Assembly: GCF_900167365.1 (NCBI RefSeq)
Contig: NZ_FUXL01000010.1
Coordinates: forward strand, 62,001 to 126,000
DNA length: 64,000 nt
From: Consotaella salsifontis
Lineage (GTDB): Bacteria; Pseudomonadota; Alphaproteobacteria; Rhizobiales; Rhizobiaceae
Direction: 5' to 3'
Part shown: one piece after another, positions 8,010-15,876 of the stretch
How the letters are laid out: every line of letters starts with the position of its first letter
How positions within the stretch are numbered: the first letter of the stretch is position 1
Notes under the pieces: model-generated
What the model was told of the DNA's origin: nothing
Seen by the model: the letters and a program-made list of their open reading frames with translations, nothing else
Database searches by the model: none
Made by a program: the position numbers and the translations under genes

Positions 8010-8501
8010 TCACGCCTCGGCCGCCGCGACCCTGACGATGTTCGAATCGATCTCCAGCGTCGTGGCGAGCTTCACCGTGTTGTTCGCCTCGTTGAGCTGC
8101 TCGCTCACGCTCATGACGAGGGCGACGAACAGGCGCTGCGAGGGCGTGCCGCCCGCAGGAGCATCGTTGAATGTGAGCCGGAAGGCATATGAGTGCGGCG
8201 TCTTCTCGGCCGCGATCAGGGCGAGCTGGCCGGGGTCGCTGTAATCGAGGTCGCAGAGGATCTCCATCGAGCCGGCGTTGCGCGTGCCCTTGGCCTTGCG
8301 GGTGCGGCTTACCGCGATCTGGTCAGATGTGATCAGGCTGGAGGTGTCGCCAGCACTGCCCAAGTTCGTCGTTCCGCCGATGACGACGGCGCTGGCCATT
8401 GCGGTGTCGAAGTCAGCCTTAACGAAGTCGGTGCCTTCGAAGGCGAGCGGGCCACCGATCTCAAGCTTGCTGCCGGCGGTGGCAAACAGAAGGTTAGCCA
8501 T
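8010..8501 (-). CDS. Phage tail tube (major tail) protein
   Basis: A 163-residue protein. It starts MANLLFATAGSKLEIGG, contains ISVSRTRKAKG-like and GSMEILCDLDYSDPGQLALIAAE segments, and ends in a beta-rich stretch (VALVMSVSEQLNEANN). This fits the siphoviral tail tube family. It is located right after the HNH gene and before the connector, which is not the usual place (normally after the tail terminator). Confidence 0.75.
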   Translation of the reverse strand: MANLLFATAGSKLEIGGPLAFEGTDFVKADFDTAMASAVVIGGTTNLGSAGDTSSLITSDQIAVSRTRKAKGTRNAGSMEILCDLDYSDPGQLALIAAEKTPHSYAFRLTFNDAPAGGTPSQRLFVALVMSVSEQLNEANNTVKLATTLEIDSNIVRVAAAEA

Positions 8502-8504
8502 GGG

Positions 8505-8861
8505 TCAGGCTCCCTTTGAGGAAAGGCGCTCTTGGCTCTGCTTCGCGCCGGAGTGACAGGAGGTGCACAAGGGTTGCCAGTTGCGGCGGTCCCAAAAGAG
8601 GGCCTTGTCGCCCTTGTGCGGCTTGATGTGGTCAACGAGGGTCGCCGGCGCGCCGCACCGGCGACAGGAGGAGAAGACAGCGAGGAAACGCTTGCTCTCG
8701 CGCGCCCATTCGGCCGTGTAGCCACGGGCCTTGGCGCTCGGCCGCTTCTTGTCCGACAGCGCCTTGCGCTCCTTGTGCCGTGCCTCGGCCTTCGGGCAGC
8801 GCTCGCCGTGGGCATGGACGCCACCACAAAGGCCACAGGCACGGGGAGCGCGAGACGGCAT
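8505..8861 (-). CDS. HNH endonuclease
   Basis: A 118-residue protein with an N-terminal Cys cluster (CGLCGGVHAHGERC). The HNH core reads CRRCGAPATLVDHIKPHKGD, then NWQPLCTSCHSGAK, giving two zinc CxxC pairs and the D-H and N/H active-site residues. Phage HNH proteins assist terminase in DNA packaging and are usually close to it. Here it lies 2.5 kb upstream of terS, between the capsid-side gene and the tail tube gene. Confidence 0.9.
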   Translation of the reverse strand: MPSRAPRACGLCGGVHAHGERCPKAEARHKERKALSDKKRPSAKARGYTAEWARESKRFLAVFSSCRRCGAPATLVDHIKPHKGDKALFWDRRNWQPLCTSCHSGAKQSQERLSSKGA

Positions 8862-8862
8862 G

Positions 8863-9252
8863 TCAGGCCACCGGGCGGTCGTGGGCGTTTCCGAGGATGA
8901 ACAGGGCGCCGGTCGAAACGCTGGTGCCGCTGTTCAAGGTGAGCACGGCCCGCAGATACCGCTTGAAGCCGCGATAGCCGATCTTGGTCGTCGAGTTCGC
9001 CTCCAGCGGATCGGCGAGGCCGTCGCCCTGGAGGTGGTCGGGATCGACGTCGGTGAAGTCGTCGGCGGTCGTGGTGTCGCTCTCCTGAAGCTTCACCGTC
9101 ATGTCGCCGGCACCCGTGACGGCGCCGGTGTTGACGACGAGGGCGACGCTGTCGAAGCCGAGAAGGTCGACGGGATCGCCGGTGAAGGAGGCCGAGCGGG
9201 TCGCCGACGCGGCGGCCACCACGGCCTTGATGTTGTGGACGATGTCGCGCAT
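8863..9252 (-). CDS. Phage structural protein of unknown function
   Basis: A 129-residue Thr/Ser/Gly-rich beta-type protein (MRDIVHNIKAVVAAAS..., LNSGTSVSTGALFILGN) encoded directly after the major capsid gene. Position suggests a capsid-associated or decoration protein. I do not recognise a named family. Confidence 0.65.
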   Translation of the reverse strand: MRDIVHNIKAVVAAASATRSASFTGDPVDLLGFDSVALVVNTGAVTGAGDMTVKLQESDTTTADDFTDVDPDHLQGDGLADPLEANSTTKIGYRGFKRYLRAVLTLNSGTSVSTGALFILGNAHDRPVA

Positions 9253-9264
9253 GGGCGTCTCTCC

Positions 9265-10404
9265 TTAGGCGGTGGCCATCTTGAGCTTCCGAAGGCTCTC
9301 GGTGAGTACCGGGCCGCCGCCGACGCGACGACGCGCGTGGAAGCGAACCAGGCCCTTCGTGGCCACGGTGTAGGGATCGCGAAGGATGGAGAGCTGGACG
9401 CGATCATAGATCCGGTACGCGCGGGCAAAATCGCCGTAGAGGATCGGAAAGGCGTTCGCCTCGATATCCGGCATCTCGGGATCTTCGATCACCGGGCGGC
9501 CGAGGAGCGTCGAGGGCTGTCCGGCCTGGATGGACGGTTGCCAGAGATAGTTGCCGTTGGCGTCCTTCAGTGTCCGCACGATGCCGAGCGACGTGCCGTT
9601 CATCAGCCACGAACCGGTGTTCCGGTAGAGCGCCGGCAGGTCGTACATGAGCTTGACCAGCGCGTCGGCACTCAGTGTCGTGGCGTGGCCGTTGAGGTAC
9701 TGCGGCACGACGGCATTCATGATGCCGAGCGGCTTTTTGACGCCATCGCCATTGACGAAGGCGCTGCTCTCCAGGCGGCCGAACTCGGTCGAGAGTTCCG
9801 TCGCCACCTCGCTTTCGACGTTGATGGCGCTGTCCTCGAGGAGCCGCTGCGACACGTCGATGAAGCAGGCGGCCTCATGCACCGGGATTTCGATCTGACC
9901 ATAGGTCTGCGTCGTCTCCTGGCGCTCCTCGTCCTCTCCGACCCAATGGGCGGTCGGGCGGCTGGTGAGCTTCGGCAGGATGACAGAGCCGGAAGAGGTC
10001 GAGCCGACGCGCACGGCCTGCCGGATCGGGGAAACCTCGACGATGCCCTTGATCACCTCGGCCACGAATTCGGCAGGCGCGAGATAGCCGCCCTTGGTGT
10101 CGTCGCCGACGATCAGGGCGCGGACTTCCTCTGCTTCCATGGCCTCGCGGCCACCGCGCAGGAAGTTCGTGAAGGCGCGGCGCTCAAGCGGCACCTCGTC
10201 ATTGCTCGGTGTGCCCTGGCCGCGTGGCCGTGCCATGCGGGTTTCGAGGTCGGCGATCTGCTGGCGCATTTCGGCAAGCGTCGCCTCGGCGTCGGCGCGA
10301 TACTCAGTGAAGCCGGTGCGCAGCTCCTCGACGACGGCCGTCGCTTCGGCGAGCGGATCGTCTTCCGACGCTTCTCGGGTTTCGAGGATGAACTCTCGAT
10401 CCAT
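9265..10404 (-). CDS. Major capsid protein, HK97 family
   Basis: A 379-residue HK97-fold capsid protein. The N-terminal delta-type scaffolding coiled coil (about residues 1-65, MDREFILETREASEDDP) ends at a likely protease site. The mature part begins near RRAFTNFLRGG and shows GGYLAPAEFVAEVIKGIVEVSP, PLGIMNAV and late YGDFARAYRIYDR features. The start at 10404 has AAAGGAC upstream. It follows the prohead protease as expected. Confidence 0.93.
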   Translation of the reverse strand: MDREFILETREASEDDPLAEATAVVEELRTGFTEYRADAEATLAEMRQQIADLETRMARPRGQGTPSNDEVPLERRAFTNFLRGGREAMEAEEVRALIVGDDTKGGYLAPAEFVAEVIKGIVEVSPIRQAVRVGSTSSGSVILPKLTSRPTAHWVGEDEERQETTQTYGQIEIPVHEAACFIDVSQRLLEDSAINVESEVATELSTEFGRLESSAFVNGDGVKKPLGIMNAVVPQYLNGHATTLSADALVKLMYDLPALYRNTGSWLMNGTSLGIVRTLKDANGNYLWQPSIQAGQPSTLLGRPVIEDPEMPDIEANAFPILYGDFARAYRIYDRVQLSILRDPYTVATKGLVRFHARRRVGGGPVLTESLRKLKMATA

Positions 10405-10406
10405 GC

Positions 10407-10940
10407 TCAATGTCCTTTCATGACGAGGGCGCAACGGGCCTTGCGGCAGGCGTCGACGAAGGCCACCGTGCCCTCGATCGGGCGGCCGTGGCGATAGGAG
10501 GAGATGCGGGCGAGGTTGGCGGAGGGGTTGGACACCACCGAGATTTCAGCGAGGTCCAGGTCGCGGATGATGCGAACGCCGCGCTGCATCATGCTCTTGG
10601 CGGCGCGGAAGCCGATGGAAAGCCCGGTGGCGGCGCGCTCGCGGATGATCGCGGCAACGTCCTTGCCGTCCGTCGTGTCGAGGAGGAGCTTGCCACGGAC
10701 ATGAAGGCCCTTGGCGTCTTCCGCGATGTCAGTCCAGACGCCCGGAACGCGGTCGGAGCGGTGCGCCCAATGCATCGCCGGGAAGGTGCCGTTGGCGCGG
10801 TGTTCGGCCAGCGAGCGCTTGAAGGTGCCGGGAAGATAGACCTCGCCATGAAAGTTCTTCTGGCCCCACAGCACGGCGTATCCTTCGAACTCGCCGGCCT
10901 CGCTGACCGCAAATCGAAACTCAAGGTCGCGATGGTCCAT
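10407..10940 (-). CDS. HK97 family prohead protease
   Basis: A 177-residue serine protease that cuts the capsid scaffold domain. The start MDHRDLEFRF leads into FEGYAVLWGQKNFHGEVYLPG. The catalytic His region is PAMHWAHR and the Ser motif is GLSIGFRA, followed by RDLDLAEISVVSNPSA, all diagnostic of the family. The ATG overlaps the preceding stop (TGATG), and three bases separate it from the capsid gene start. Confidence 0.93.
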   Translation of the reverse strand: MDHRDLEFRFAVSEAGEFEGYAVLWGQKNFHGEVYLPGTFKRSLAEHRANGTFPAMHWAHRSDRVPGVWTDIAEDAKGLHVRGKLLLDTTDGKDVAAIIRERAATGLSIGFRAAKSMMQRGVRIIRDLDLAEISVVSNPSANLARISSYRHGRPIEGTVAFVDACRKARCALVMKGH

Positions 10941-11326
10941 CAGACATTCCCCCGATGGGCGACGCGGTCGGAGGCGAAGGCGTCGACTTGCGCCTGGCAC
11001 CACTGCACCTTGAGAAGCCGAAGGAGGTTCGCGGTCGTGAACGGCACGGGCTGGCCGTCCTCGACGATTTCCCAGCGGAGCACATGGCGGGCGAGGCAGT
11101 TGAGACGCGCCTTCTCGCGGTTCTCGGCGCTGACCTTGCCGTCGGCGTCCGCCATCTCGGCCAGCTCGTCATAGAGGCCGATCCGCGCCCGGTTGGCCGT
11201 GTCCGAATCGGGTCCGACGATCCAAAGCTTGATGCCGGTCGGAGCGCCCGTGACAGGGTCGACAAGCTGGAACTCGCGGCCCTTGTCCTGATCGGCGACG
11301 TTGTGAAGGATATCGTCAAGCGTCAT
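10940..11326 (-). CDS. Phage protein between portal and protease, unknown
   Basis: A 128-residue acidic protein (MTLDDILHNVADQDKGREF ... LLRLLKVQWCQAQVDAF) that overlaps the portal gene by 11 bp and the protease start by one base. The alpha-helical appearance suggests an assembly or chaperone role, but I recognise no family. It interrupts the usual portal-protease pair. Confidence 0.7.
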   Translation of the reverse strand: MTLDDILHNVADQDKGREFQLVDPVTGAPTGIKLWIVGPDSDTANRARIGLYDELAEMADADGKVSAENREKARLNCLARHVLRWEIVEDGQPVPFTTANLLRLLKVQWCQAQVDAFASDRVAHRGNV

Positions 11327-12539
11327 TGGCCTTGGGCTCCTGCGGTGCGGCGGCGCCGGGCTGGTTGCTGCCGGTGTTGGGGTTGGCGTACTCCTCGCCA
11401 CCATCGCGCGGGCCGAGGCCAAGCCAGTTGCGGCCCTCATTCGGGTTAATCACGCGAGACGCGATGAGCGACGAGATCGCTTGTGAGCGACCAATCATGT
11501 CGGCGCGGGTCAGGTCGTCGCGATCGAAGCTGAAGCGGTAGCGGGCGCGCTCCTCGCGGGAGAACAGGGCCCGACCGAGGGCCGTTTCCAGAGCGCGAAG
11601 CCACGGCTCCAGTGTGAAAGTCAAAAACTCTCGTCCCATCTGCTCGGAGTTCGACCACGTCGCCCTGTCCAGCTCGTAGAGCATCGAGGGCGGCACCCGG
11701 AACGCGCGGGCGATTTCGATCACCTGGAACTTGCGCAGCTCGAGGAACTGCGAGTCGACGCTGGTCAGCGCCAGTTGCTGCCACTCGGCGCCGTCGTAGA
11801 GGATCGCCGTCTTGCCGGCGTTGTCGCTGCCCTCATGGGCGGCGCGCCATGCGGCGATCATCCGCTTGACGCCTTTGTCGCCGACGCTTTTCGAGGTCTT
11901 GAGCAGGCCGCCGGGCTTGGCGCCACGCTTGAACAGGTTGCCGGCGTGGCGCTCCATCTCGCGAGCAACGCCGATAGCCTCGGCGGCGAGCGAGAGCGGC
12001 GAGCGGTCGAAAGGCCCGCGCACATGCAGGACATTCGCCGAGGGGATGATCTGCCCCTCAATCCTATAGGTCGGCTCGCCGGTCCAGGGATCATAAGTGA
12101 CACTGATCGCGGCGGGCTGATAGCGCACGATCTCGCGCATCTCGCCGCGTATGCGGTTTACATAGGCGAGCCCGCCCCAATCGCGGGTGAGGGCATCCGC
12201 CGTCAGGTCGCGGATAAGGTCGAAGCCGGACGTCCAGCCATTCACGTCGCCGCGCAGCATGACGCCGATAGGGTGCGTCCGGTCTTCCGTCTCGACGCCA
12301 TCGGCGCCGATCTCCATCACCCGAAGGTCGAGGGTCGCGGCGGCTTCGGAGATGACGCGGACCGCGTTGGCGACGGCGGGAATGCGCAGCGCCTCTGCGC
12401 CGGAGATGGCCACGGTGCCCGCCGAGGCGCCAGACCACAAAGCGGCGAGAACACCATACTCGTCGGATAGGTCCTCGTCTCTTGTCTCAAGCGGTGCAGA
12501 TCGGGTGAACGGCCAGCGCATTCCCAGCTTATGCGCCAT
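11316..12539 (-). CDS. Phage portal protein, HK97 family
   Basis: A 407-residue portal, the dodecameric DNA gate at the capsid vertex. It shows the ALRIPAVANAVRVISEAAA motif at residues 50-70, the WGGLAYVNRIRGEM region, IPSANVLHVRGPFDRSPLS, and FRVPPSMLYELDRATWSNSEQ, all standard for HK97 portals. The Pro/Ala-rich tail overlaps the next gene. An alternative start at 12521 (MRWPFTRS) is possible; neither start has a good Shine-Dalgarno. Confidence 0.92.
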   Translation of the reverse strand: MAHKLGMRWPFTRSAPLETRDEDLSDEYGVLAALWSGASAGTVAISGAEALRIPAVANAVRVISEAAATLDLRVMEIGADGVETEDRTHPIGVMLRGDVNGWTSGFDLIRDLTADALTRDWGGLAYVNRIRGEMREIVRYQPAAISVTYDPWTGEPTYRIEGQIIPSANVLHVRGPFDRSPLSLAAEAIGVAREMERHAGNLFKRGAKPGGLLKTSKSVGDKGVKRMIAAWRAAHEGSDNAGKTAILYDGAEWQQLALTSVDSQFLELRKFQVIEIARAFRVPPSMLYELDRATWSNSEQMGREFLTFTLEPWLRALETALGRALFSREERARYRFSFDRDDLTRADMIGRSQAISSLIASRVINPNEGRNWLGLGPRDGGEEYANPNTGSNQPGAAAPQEPKANDA

Positions 12540-12611
12540 CCCCGCCCGAAACTACGAACGGTTTGAGAGGGTATTTCGTGGTTTTACAGGGGTGTAAGGG
12601 GCTCCTGGCTG

Positions 12612-12654
12612 TATCGGCTAACAAGGGGCCAACCTGTTACGTTGTTAGCCGATA
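12612..12654. repeat. Perfect 12-bp inverted repeat (terminator or operator)
   Basis: TATCGGCTAACA (12612-12623) and TGTTAGCCGATA (12643-12654) are exact inverted copies separated by 19 bases. The right arm contains the stop codon of the winged-helix gene. No T-run follows on the minus strand. It lies exactly between the early/regulatory gene block and the portal gene, so it could be a terminator, an operator for a late switch, or a packaging-related site. Confidence 0.6.
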
Positions 12655-12902
12655 GCCGGTCCGTACCGATAGCCATTGCCCTGGAGCCGCACCTCGGCCC
12701 TGTAGACAGTGAGCAGATCTCGCTCGGCAAGGCGCCGGAGCGCCTTCGAGACAGCCGCTCGCGTCGCCGCAGTATTCTCCAGCCCTAGCGCCGCGATCAA
12801 GTCCCTTGGCCGGGCGAACTTCGGCCCGTAGTTGCCCGGCTTCGGATACTCCTGAAGCACCATCAATAGGTCGCGCTGGAGAGTGCTAAGACCGCGTCCC
12901 AT
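12645..12902 (-). CDS. Small winged-helix DNA-binding protein
   Basis: An 85-residue protein with a predicted winged helix-turn-helix (RPRDLIAALGLENTAATRAAVSKALRRLAERDLLTVY). It overlaps the preceding gene by 17 bp. Position just ahead of the late morphogenesis genes suggests a phage regulator. The stop codon is embedded in a 12-bp inverted repeat. Confidence 0.7.
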   Translation of the reverse strand: MGRGLSTLQRDLLMVLQEYPKPGNYGPKFARPRDLIAALGLENTAATRAAVSKALRRLAERDLLTVYRAEVRLQGNGYRYGPAIG

Positions 12903-13128
12903 CGGTTCCCCGCATATATGAGATCAGGGCATCCTCGAAGGCATAGTAGCGCCCGCCGAGTTCCTTCACCGGCGAGCCCGGCTGCTTCGCTAGGGTATCC
13001 CGCACGAAGTCAGGACCGACGCCAATCTCACGGCCGATCGCCGCCAGGGTCCAGATGATCCTTGGCGCCGACTTGCCGTCCCGGACGGCGAGCCGGTCGA
13101 AGCTGCGAGGGGTGATGTCTTGCGTCAT
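12886..13128 (-). CDS. Small phage HTH protein
   Basis: An 80-residue protein starting MTQDITPRSFDRLAVRDGKS. It contains an HTH-like stretch (TLAAIGREIGVGPDFVRDTL) and ends RYYAFEDALISYMRG. It overlaps its neighbours at both ends. It is likely an excisionase- or MerR-like DNA-binding accessory protein; the exact role is unknown. Confidence 0.6.
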   Translation of the reverse strand: MTQDITPRSFDRLAVRDGKSAPRIIWTLAAIGREIGVGPDFVRDTLAKQPGSPVKELGGRYYAFEDALISYMRGTDGTRS

Positions 13129-13397
13129 GCGGCATCGCCTCCGGTCGGTCGGTTGCGCTGCTCGCCATAGGCAACGACGGTCCAATCGTTGTCCGGCCAA
13201 GGGCAGACGAGGAACGTCCCCGTACAGCCGAGCACGTCGCCTTTCTGCTCATCAAAGCCGGCGGGTCTGTGCCTTCGATTCTTGCGGCGCAGATCGACGG
13301 CATAACCCATGGCGAGACCGGTTCTTTCTCCGAAGCCACGACACTCAAAGCGGCGGCCAAGACTGTCGAGATAGGAGCGCCCTTTCTCAACGATCAT
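13125..13397 (-). CDS. Phage hypothetical protein
   Basis: A 90-residue protein, MIVEKGRSYLDSLGRRFECR, with a C-terminal TFLVCPWPDNDWTVVAYGEQ segment. ATG overlaps exist with both neighbours (ATGA). No family recognised. An in-frame upstream extension to 13544 is antisense-like and not favoured. Confidence 0.5.
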   Translation of the reverse strand: MIVEKGRSYLDSLGRRFECRGFGERTGLAMGYAVDLRRKNRRHRPAGFDEQKGDVLGCTGTFLVCPWPDNDWTVVAYGEQRNRPTGGDAA

Positions 13398-14257
13398 GCT
13401 GCACCTCGCGCGCGGAACGTAGAGCTCTGTCCTTCGGATAGTGGGGGCTTCACCCCCACACCCCCGCCCGGGCTTTTGGCCCGGACCCTCGGCCGGTCCG
13501 CTGCGCGGCCCGGCCCGTCTTGAGGATGAGGCGAATCCAGCCAATCGCAGAGGGCTTCGCCTTCAAGCTTTTGAAGATCAGAATTGATGACCGGCTCGCG
13601 AGGCGTGCCTGACTTCGCCTGAGAGGCATGGGCCATGTCGAGAAGGCGGACCCGGCACTCAGCCTCGGCCAGCTCTCGGCACTCATGCCTTCCAAGGTCG
13701 AGAGTCATCCCCTGATAGGTCAATCGAGCGCGCCACTTTTCCCGTTCCTTCCACACCCGCGCTCTCGCTTCCTTCAGCGTTTTAACAGTCGCAGCGTCGA
13801 AGTTAAACGCGCGCGCGCGTACTATATATATGTCCGGCACTTTTTCAGAGGTTAGGGCAGCTTCTCCAGGCGGAATTTCGTTCCGGTTATGTTCCCTGGG
13901 GCAACCGGAACCACGCTTCCGGTAATTGGCAGTGGTGCAACCGGAACGACGGCCTTCTGAAACATCCTCCTTCGAGATGGCGAAGTCACGATCAATCGCG
14001 AGCGTGATCAGGTCAGCCATGCGTCCCGCTTTCTTCGCGCCGCGGGACTGACGATTGACGACGCCGAAGTGTTCGAGGAGGTTCAGCCCGGAGCGTACGG
14101 CTCGGTCAGTGATGAGCGCACGGCTGGCGATCTCATCTTGGCGAAGAGACACGCACCCCGCCTTGTCGGCGGCTTCTGCGAGCGTCCGCAGGATTGTGGT
14201 GAGGGTCCGGTCATTGATCGTCTGACGACCAAGCCATTTCAGAACGCGCGCGCTCAT
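13394..14257 (-). CDS. Phage HTH/replication-type protein
   Basis: A 287-residue protein. Residues about 15-75 form a helix-turn-helix typical of phage or plasmid replication-initiator and regulator proteins (RTLAEAADKAGCVSLRQDEIASRALITDRAVRSGLNLLEHFGVVNR). A basic linker follows, then a helical region with KEARARVWKEREKWRARLTYQG. It is the largest early gene and probably acts in phage DNA replication or its control. It is followed by ATGA-linked small genes. Confidence 0.65.
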   Translation of the reverse strand: MSARVLKWLGRQTINDRTLTTILRTLAEAADKAGCVSLRQDEIASRALITDRAVRSGLNLLEHFGVVNRQSRGAKKAGRMADLITLAIDRDFAISKEDVSEGRRSGCTTANYRKRGSGCPREHNRNEIPPGEAALTSEKVPDIYIVRARAFNFDAATVKTLKEARARVWKEREKWRARLTYQGMTLDLGRHECRELAEAECRVRLLDMAHASQAKSGTPREPVINSDLQKLEGEALCDWLDSPHPQDGPGRAADRPRVRAKSPGGGVGVKPPLSEGQSSTFRARGAA

Positions 14258-14463
14258 GTCGCCCTCGCCTTGATCAGGTTGGCCTCGCGAAGCGCCTGAC
14301 AGGCTTCAACAGGGTTCAAGCCGAACCGGCGCCGCAACTCGGGCACGATCGGCCGCGGATGCTGATCCGGTGGCGTGGTGGCCAGCCAGCGGGCCGCCAG
14401 GGTGACCGCCTCGCTGCTTTCGTGATCAAGGCCGGTGCTGCCGCCGACGGGAACCGTGCTCAT
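14254..14463 (-). CDS. Small phage protein, HTH-like
   Basis: A 69-residue protein, MSTVPVGGSTGLDHESSEAV, ending in IVPELRRRFGLNPVEACQALREANLIKART-type helices that resemble a helix-turn-helix. It overlaps both neighbours by four bases. It is a likely phage accessory regulator; I recognise no family. Confidence 0.55.
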   Translation of the reverse strand: MSTVPVGGSTGLDHESSEAVTLAARWLATTPPDQHPRPIVPELRRRFGLNPVEACQALREANLIKARAT

Positions 14464-14747
14464 GACGACTTCCTTCGGTTTGCCAGCTCCGCCGCGTTGT
14501 CGAGTTGCACCGCTTCGCTCCAGCGCTTGTTCCATTCCTCGGTGAGCCGGCGGTTCGCATCCACCGCCTCCCCGATTAGGTGAACGAAAGCATCCTCCTC
14601 TTCTTCTGAGAGGGATCGGTGTCCGAGATCGGCCAGGGTGAGATTGCACAGCACCCACAATGCGTTGACGTGATCCTTCGCCTCGTAGAGCGGACCTTCC
14701 AAGTCGCGGAAAGCGTCAGCCATCATCGCTTGAGCCTCAGCGATCAT
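14460..14747 (-). CDS. Phage hypothetical helical protein
   Basis: A 95-residue acidic helical protein (MIAEAQAMMADAFRDLEGPL ... RRLTEEWNKRWSEAVQL). Its composition resembles that of the next upstream gene product: both have a 'PLYEAK/PLSNAK...V-ALWVL/VLSLL' pattern, suggesting the two are distant paralogues. Ends overlap both neighbours. Function unknown. Confidence 0.6.
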   Translation of the reverse strand: MIAEAQAMMADAFRDLEGPLYEAKDHVNALWVLCNLTLADLGHRSLSEEEEDAFVHLIGEAVDANRRLTEEWNKRWSEAVQLDNAAELANRRKSS

Positions 14748-15064
14748 CGCACCGCCCTCCGCAGAGCGAAGGCGAGATCGTTGACGCGGTCCCAGCAAGC
14801 GTAGAAATCCTTCACCAACTGCTCGGAGTGGTAGACGCTCCAGGTGATCGCTTCGGCGGTGGATTCGTTGAGGATGACCACCCGACTACCGCCGAGTAGG
14901 TCGACGTGATCCATGTTGTTCTCCACCAACAGGCTTAGGACGTTGGCGGCGCTCTTGGCGTTCGAAAGCGGCGTCTCCAAGTGGTGAACCGCCTCGATCA
15001 GCGCCTTGAATGTCACTTCGCTTGCCGCCTCTTCGGCCGGCGTGGTATCGTTACCCTCATTCAT
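14744..15064 (-). CDS. Phage hypothetical helical protein
   Basis: A 106-residue protein. The ATG at 15064 has AAAGGA eight bases upstream. An alternative in-frame ATG at 15148 overlaps the excisionase stop by ATGA and adds a disordered 28-residue extension. Residues about 20-100 are helical (ALIEAVHHLETPLSNAKSAA, YACWDRVNDLAFALRRA) and look related to the product encoded at 14460-14747. Function unknown. Confidence 0.6.
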   Translation of the reverse strand: MNEGNDTTPAEEAASEVTFKALIEAVHHLETPLSNAKSAANVLSLLVENNMDHVDLLGGSRVVILNESTAEAITWSVYHSEQLVKDFYACWDRVNDLAFALRRAVR

Positions 15065-15144
15065 CGGGGTTCCTTTCGGGGGAAGTTCTGAGGAATCGGG
15101 CTCGGCGGTGTTGGCGCACCGGCCGGGCCTTTCTGTTTGGTGGG

Positions 15145-15339
15145 TCATGCGGCGTCGACCTCGGCGAAGAACCGCTCCAGCGCTTCGCGCTTCGCCACCC
15201 AACGTTCCCCCACGCGCCGCGCCGGCAGCTTGCCGTCTGCGCACATGGCGTAGGTCGCCCGCTCCGTTCGGCCGATCAGCTTCGCGATTGCCTTGATGCC
15301 CCACACCAGATCAAGGGGCTCATCAGTCTCGTTCGTCAT
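15145..15339 (-). CDS. Excisionase-like MerR/HTH_17 DNA-binding protein
   Basis: A 64-residue protein (MTNETDEPLDLVWGIKAIAK). The winged-helix recognition region IAKLIGRTERATYAMCADGK, PARRVGERWVAKREALERFF is the AlpA/HTH_17 excisionase pattern. It is the first gene of the leftward operon and faces the Arc-integrase pair across a short promoter region. A role in prophage excision or lytic switching is inferred. Confidence 0.75.
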   Translation of the reverse strand: MTNETDEPLDLVWGIKAIAKLIGRTERATYAMCADGKLPARRVGERWVAKREALERFFAEVDAA

Positions 15340-15447
15340 TCCCGGTAACCTTTCGTTCATAAGACGGTCGTAGGGGTACTACCGTATTAGGGTTGACGTC
15401 AAGCGATACCTAAGACAGTGCTACGTGAAAATTGGGGGTCAGTGGAA
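15340..15447. promoter_or_regulatory. Divergent promoter/operator region of the prophage
   Basis: A 108-bp gap separates the leftward excisionase operon from the rightward Arc-integrase operon. It holds GGGGTACTACCGTATTAGGG, a TTGACG (-35-like) and ATACCTAAGACAG. The repeated GTAC/TACC/TACG motifs look like operator half-sites for the Arc-type protein encoded next to it. The assignment is by position; no box was proven. Confidence 0.5.
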
Positions 15448-15876
15448 ATGGCAAAGGCGGGTCGTGGAGCGGACCAATACATGCTCCGATTTCCTCGGGG
15501 GCTACGCGACCGGGTAAAGAGCGCCGCCGAGCGCAGCGGTCGTTCTATGAACGAGGAGATCATCCGGACCCTGGAGAAGGAGTATCCAGAGCCCTGGCCG
15601 CTTGATGTGCGCTTAAGGGATATTGCTACGTTGATGGGCGCCTTTCGGAAGGTGCGAGGCTATGAGGGGGCCATTGACGCGATAGCTGAGCAGATCTTGG
15701 AGACTGCGGAAGCGATCGCGAACGGGCAAGTTCCCGAAGTGGACGGGGACGTTCGCAAGCACATGAGGCGGGATCTCGCGAAGTGGCGAGACCAGATCTA
15801 CAAGCGGGAAAAAGCCCGGGAAGAGGCGATCGAGTACAGCCGCGAGGAGCTCGACGACGAGGATAGCGACAAGTGA
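15448..15876 (+). CDS. Arc-family ribbon-helix-helix regulator
   Basis: A 142-residue protein. Residues about 10-50 form an Arc-type ribbon-helix-helix (QYMLRFPRGLRDRVKSAAER then SGRSMNEEIIRTLEKE). The C-terminal 90 residues are acidic and helical. The start MAKAGRGADQ is favoured over the upstream codon at 15418. Its stop overlaps the integrase GTG (GTGA), so regulator and integrase are co-translated. It probably represses the facing lytic promoter. Confidence 0.8.
   Translation: MAKAGRGADQYMLRFPRGLRDRVKSAAERSGRSMNEEIIRTLEKEYPEPWPLDVRLRDIATLMGAFRKVRGYEGAIDAIAEQILETAEAIANGQVPEVDGDVRKHMRRDLAKWRDQIYKREKAREEAIEYSREELDDEDSDK

Noticed and set aside
8731-10497. Long plus-strand open frame of 588 codons
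   Set aside because: It lies antisense to the capsid, HNH and protease genes, is His/Asp/Arg-rich and has no known domain; it mirrors the coding frames of the minus-strand genes.
13397-13544. Upstream extension of the 90-residue phage gene
   Set aside because: The added residues (Arg/Gly/Pro-rich) lie within the overlapping 287-residue gene and the ATGA junction at 13397 is a better start.
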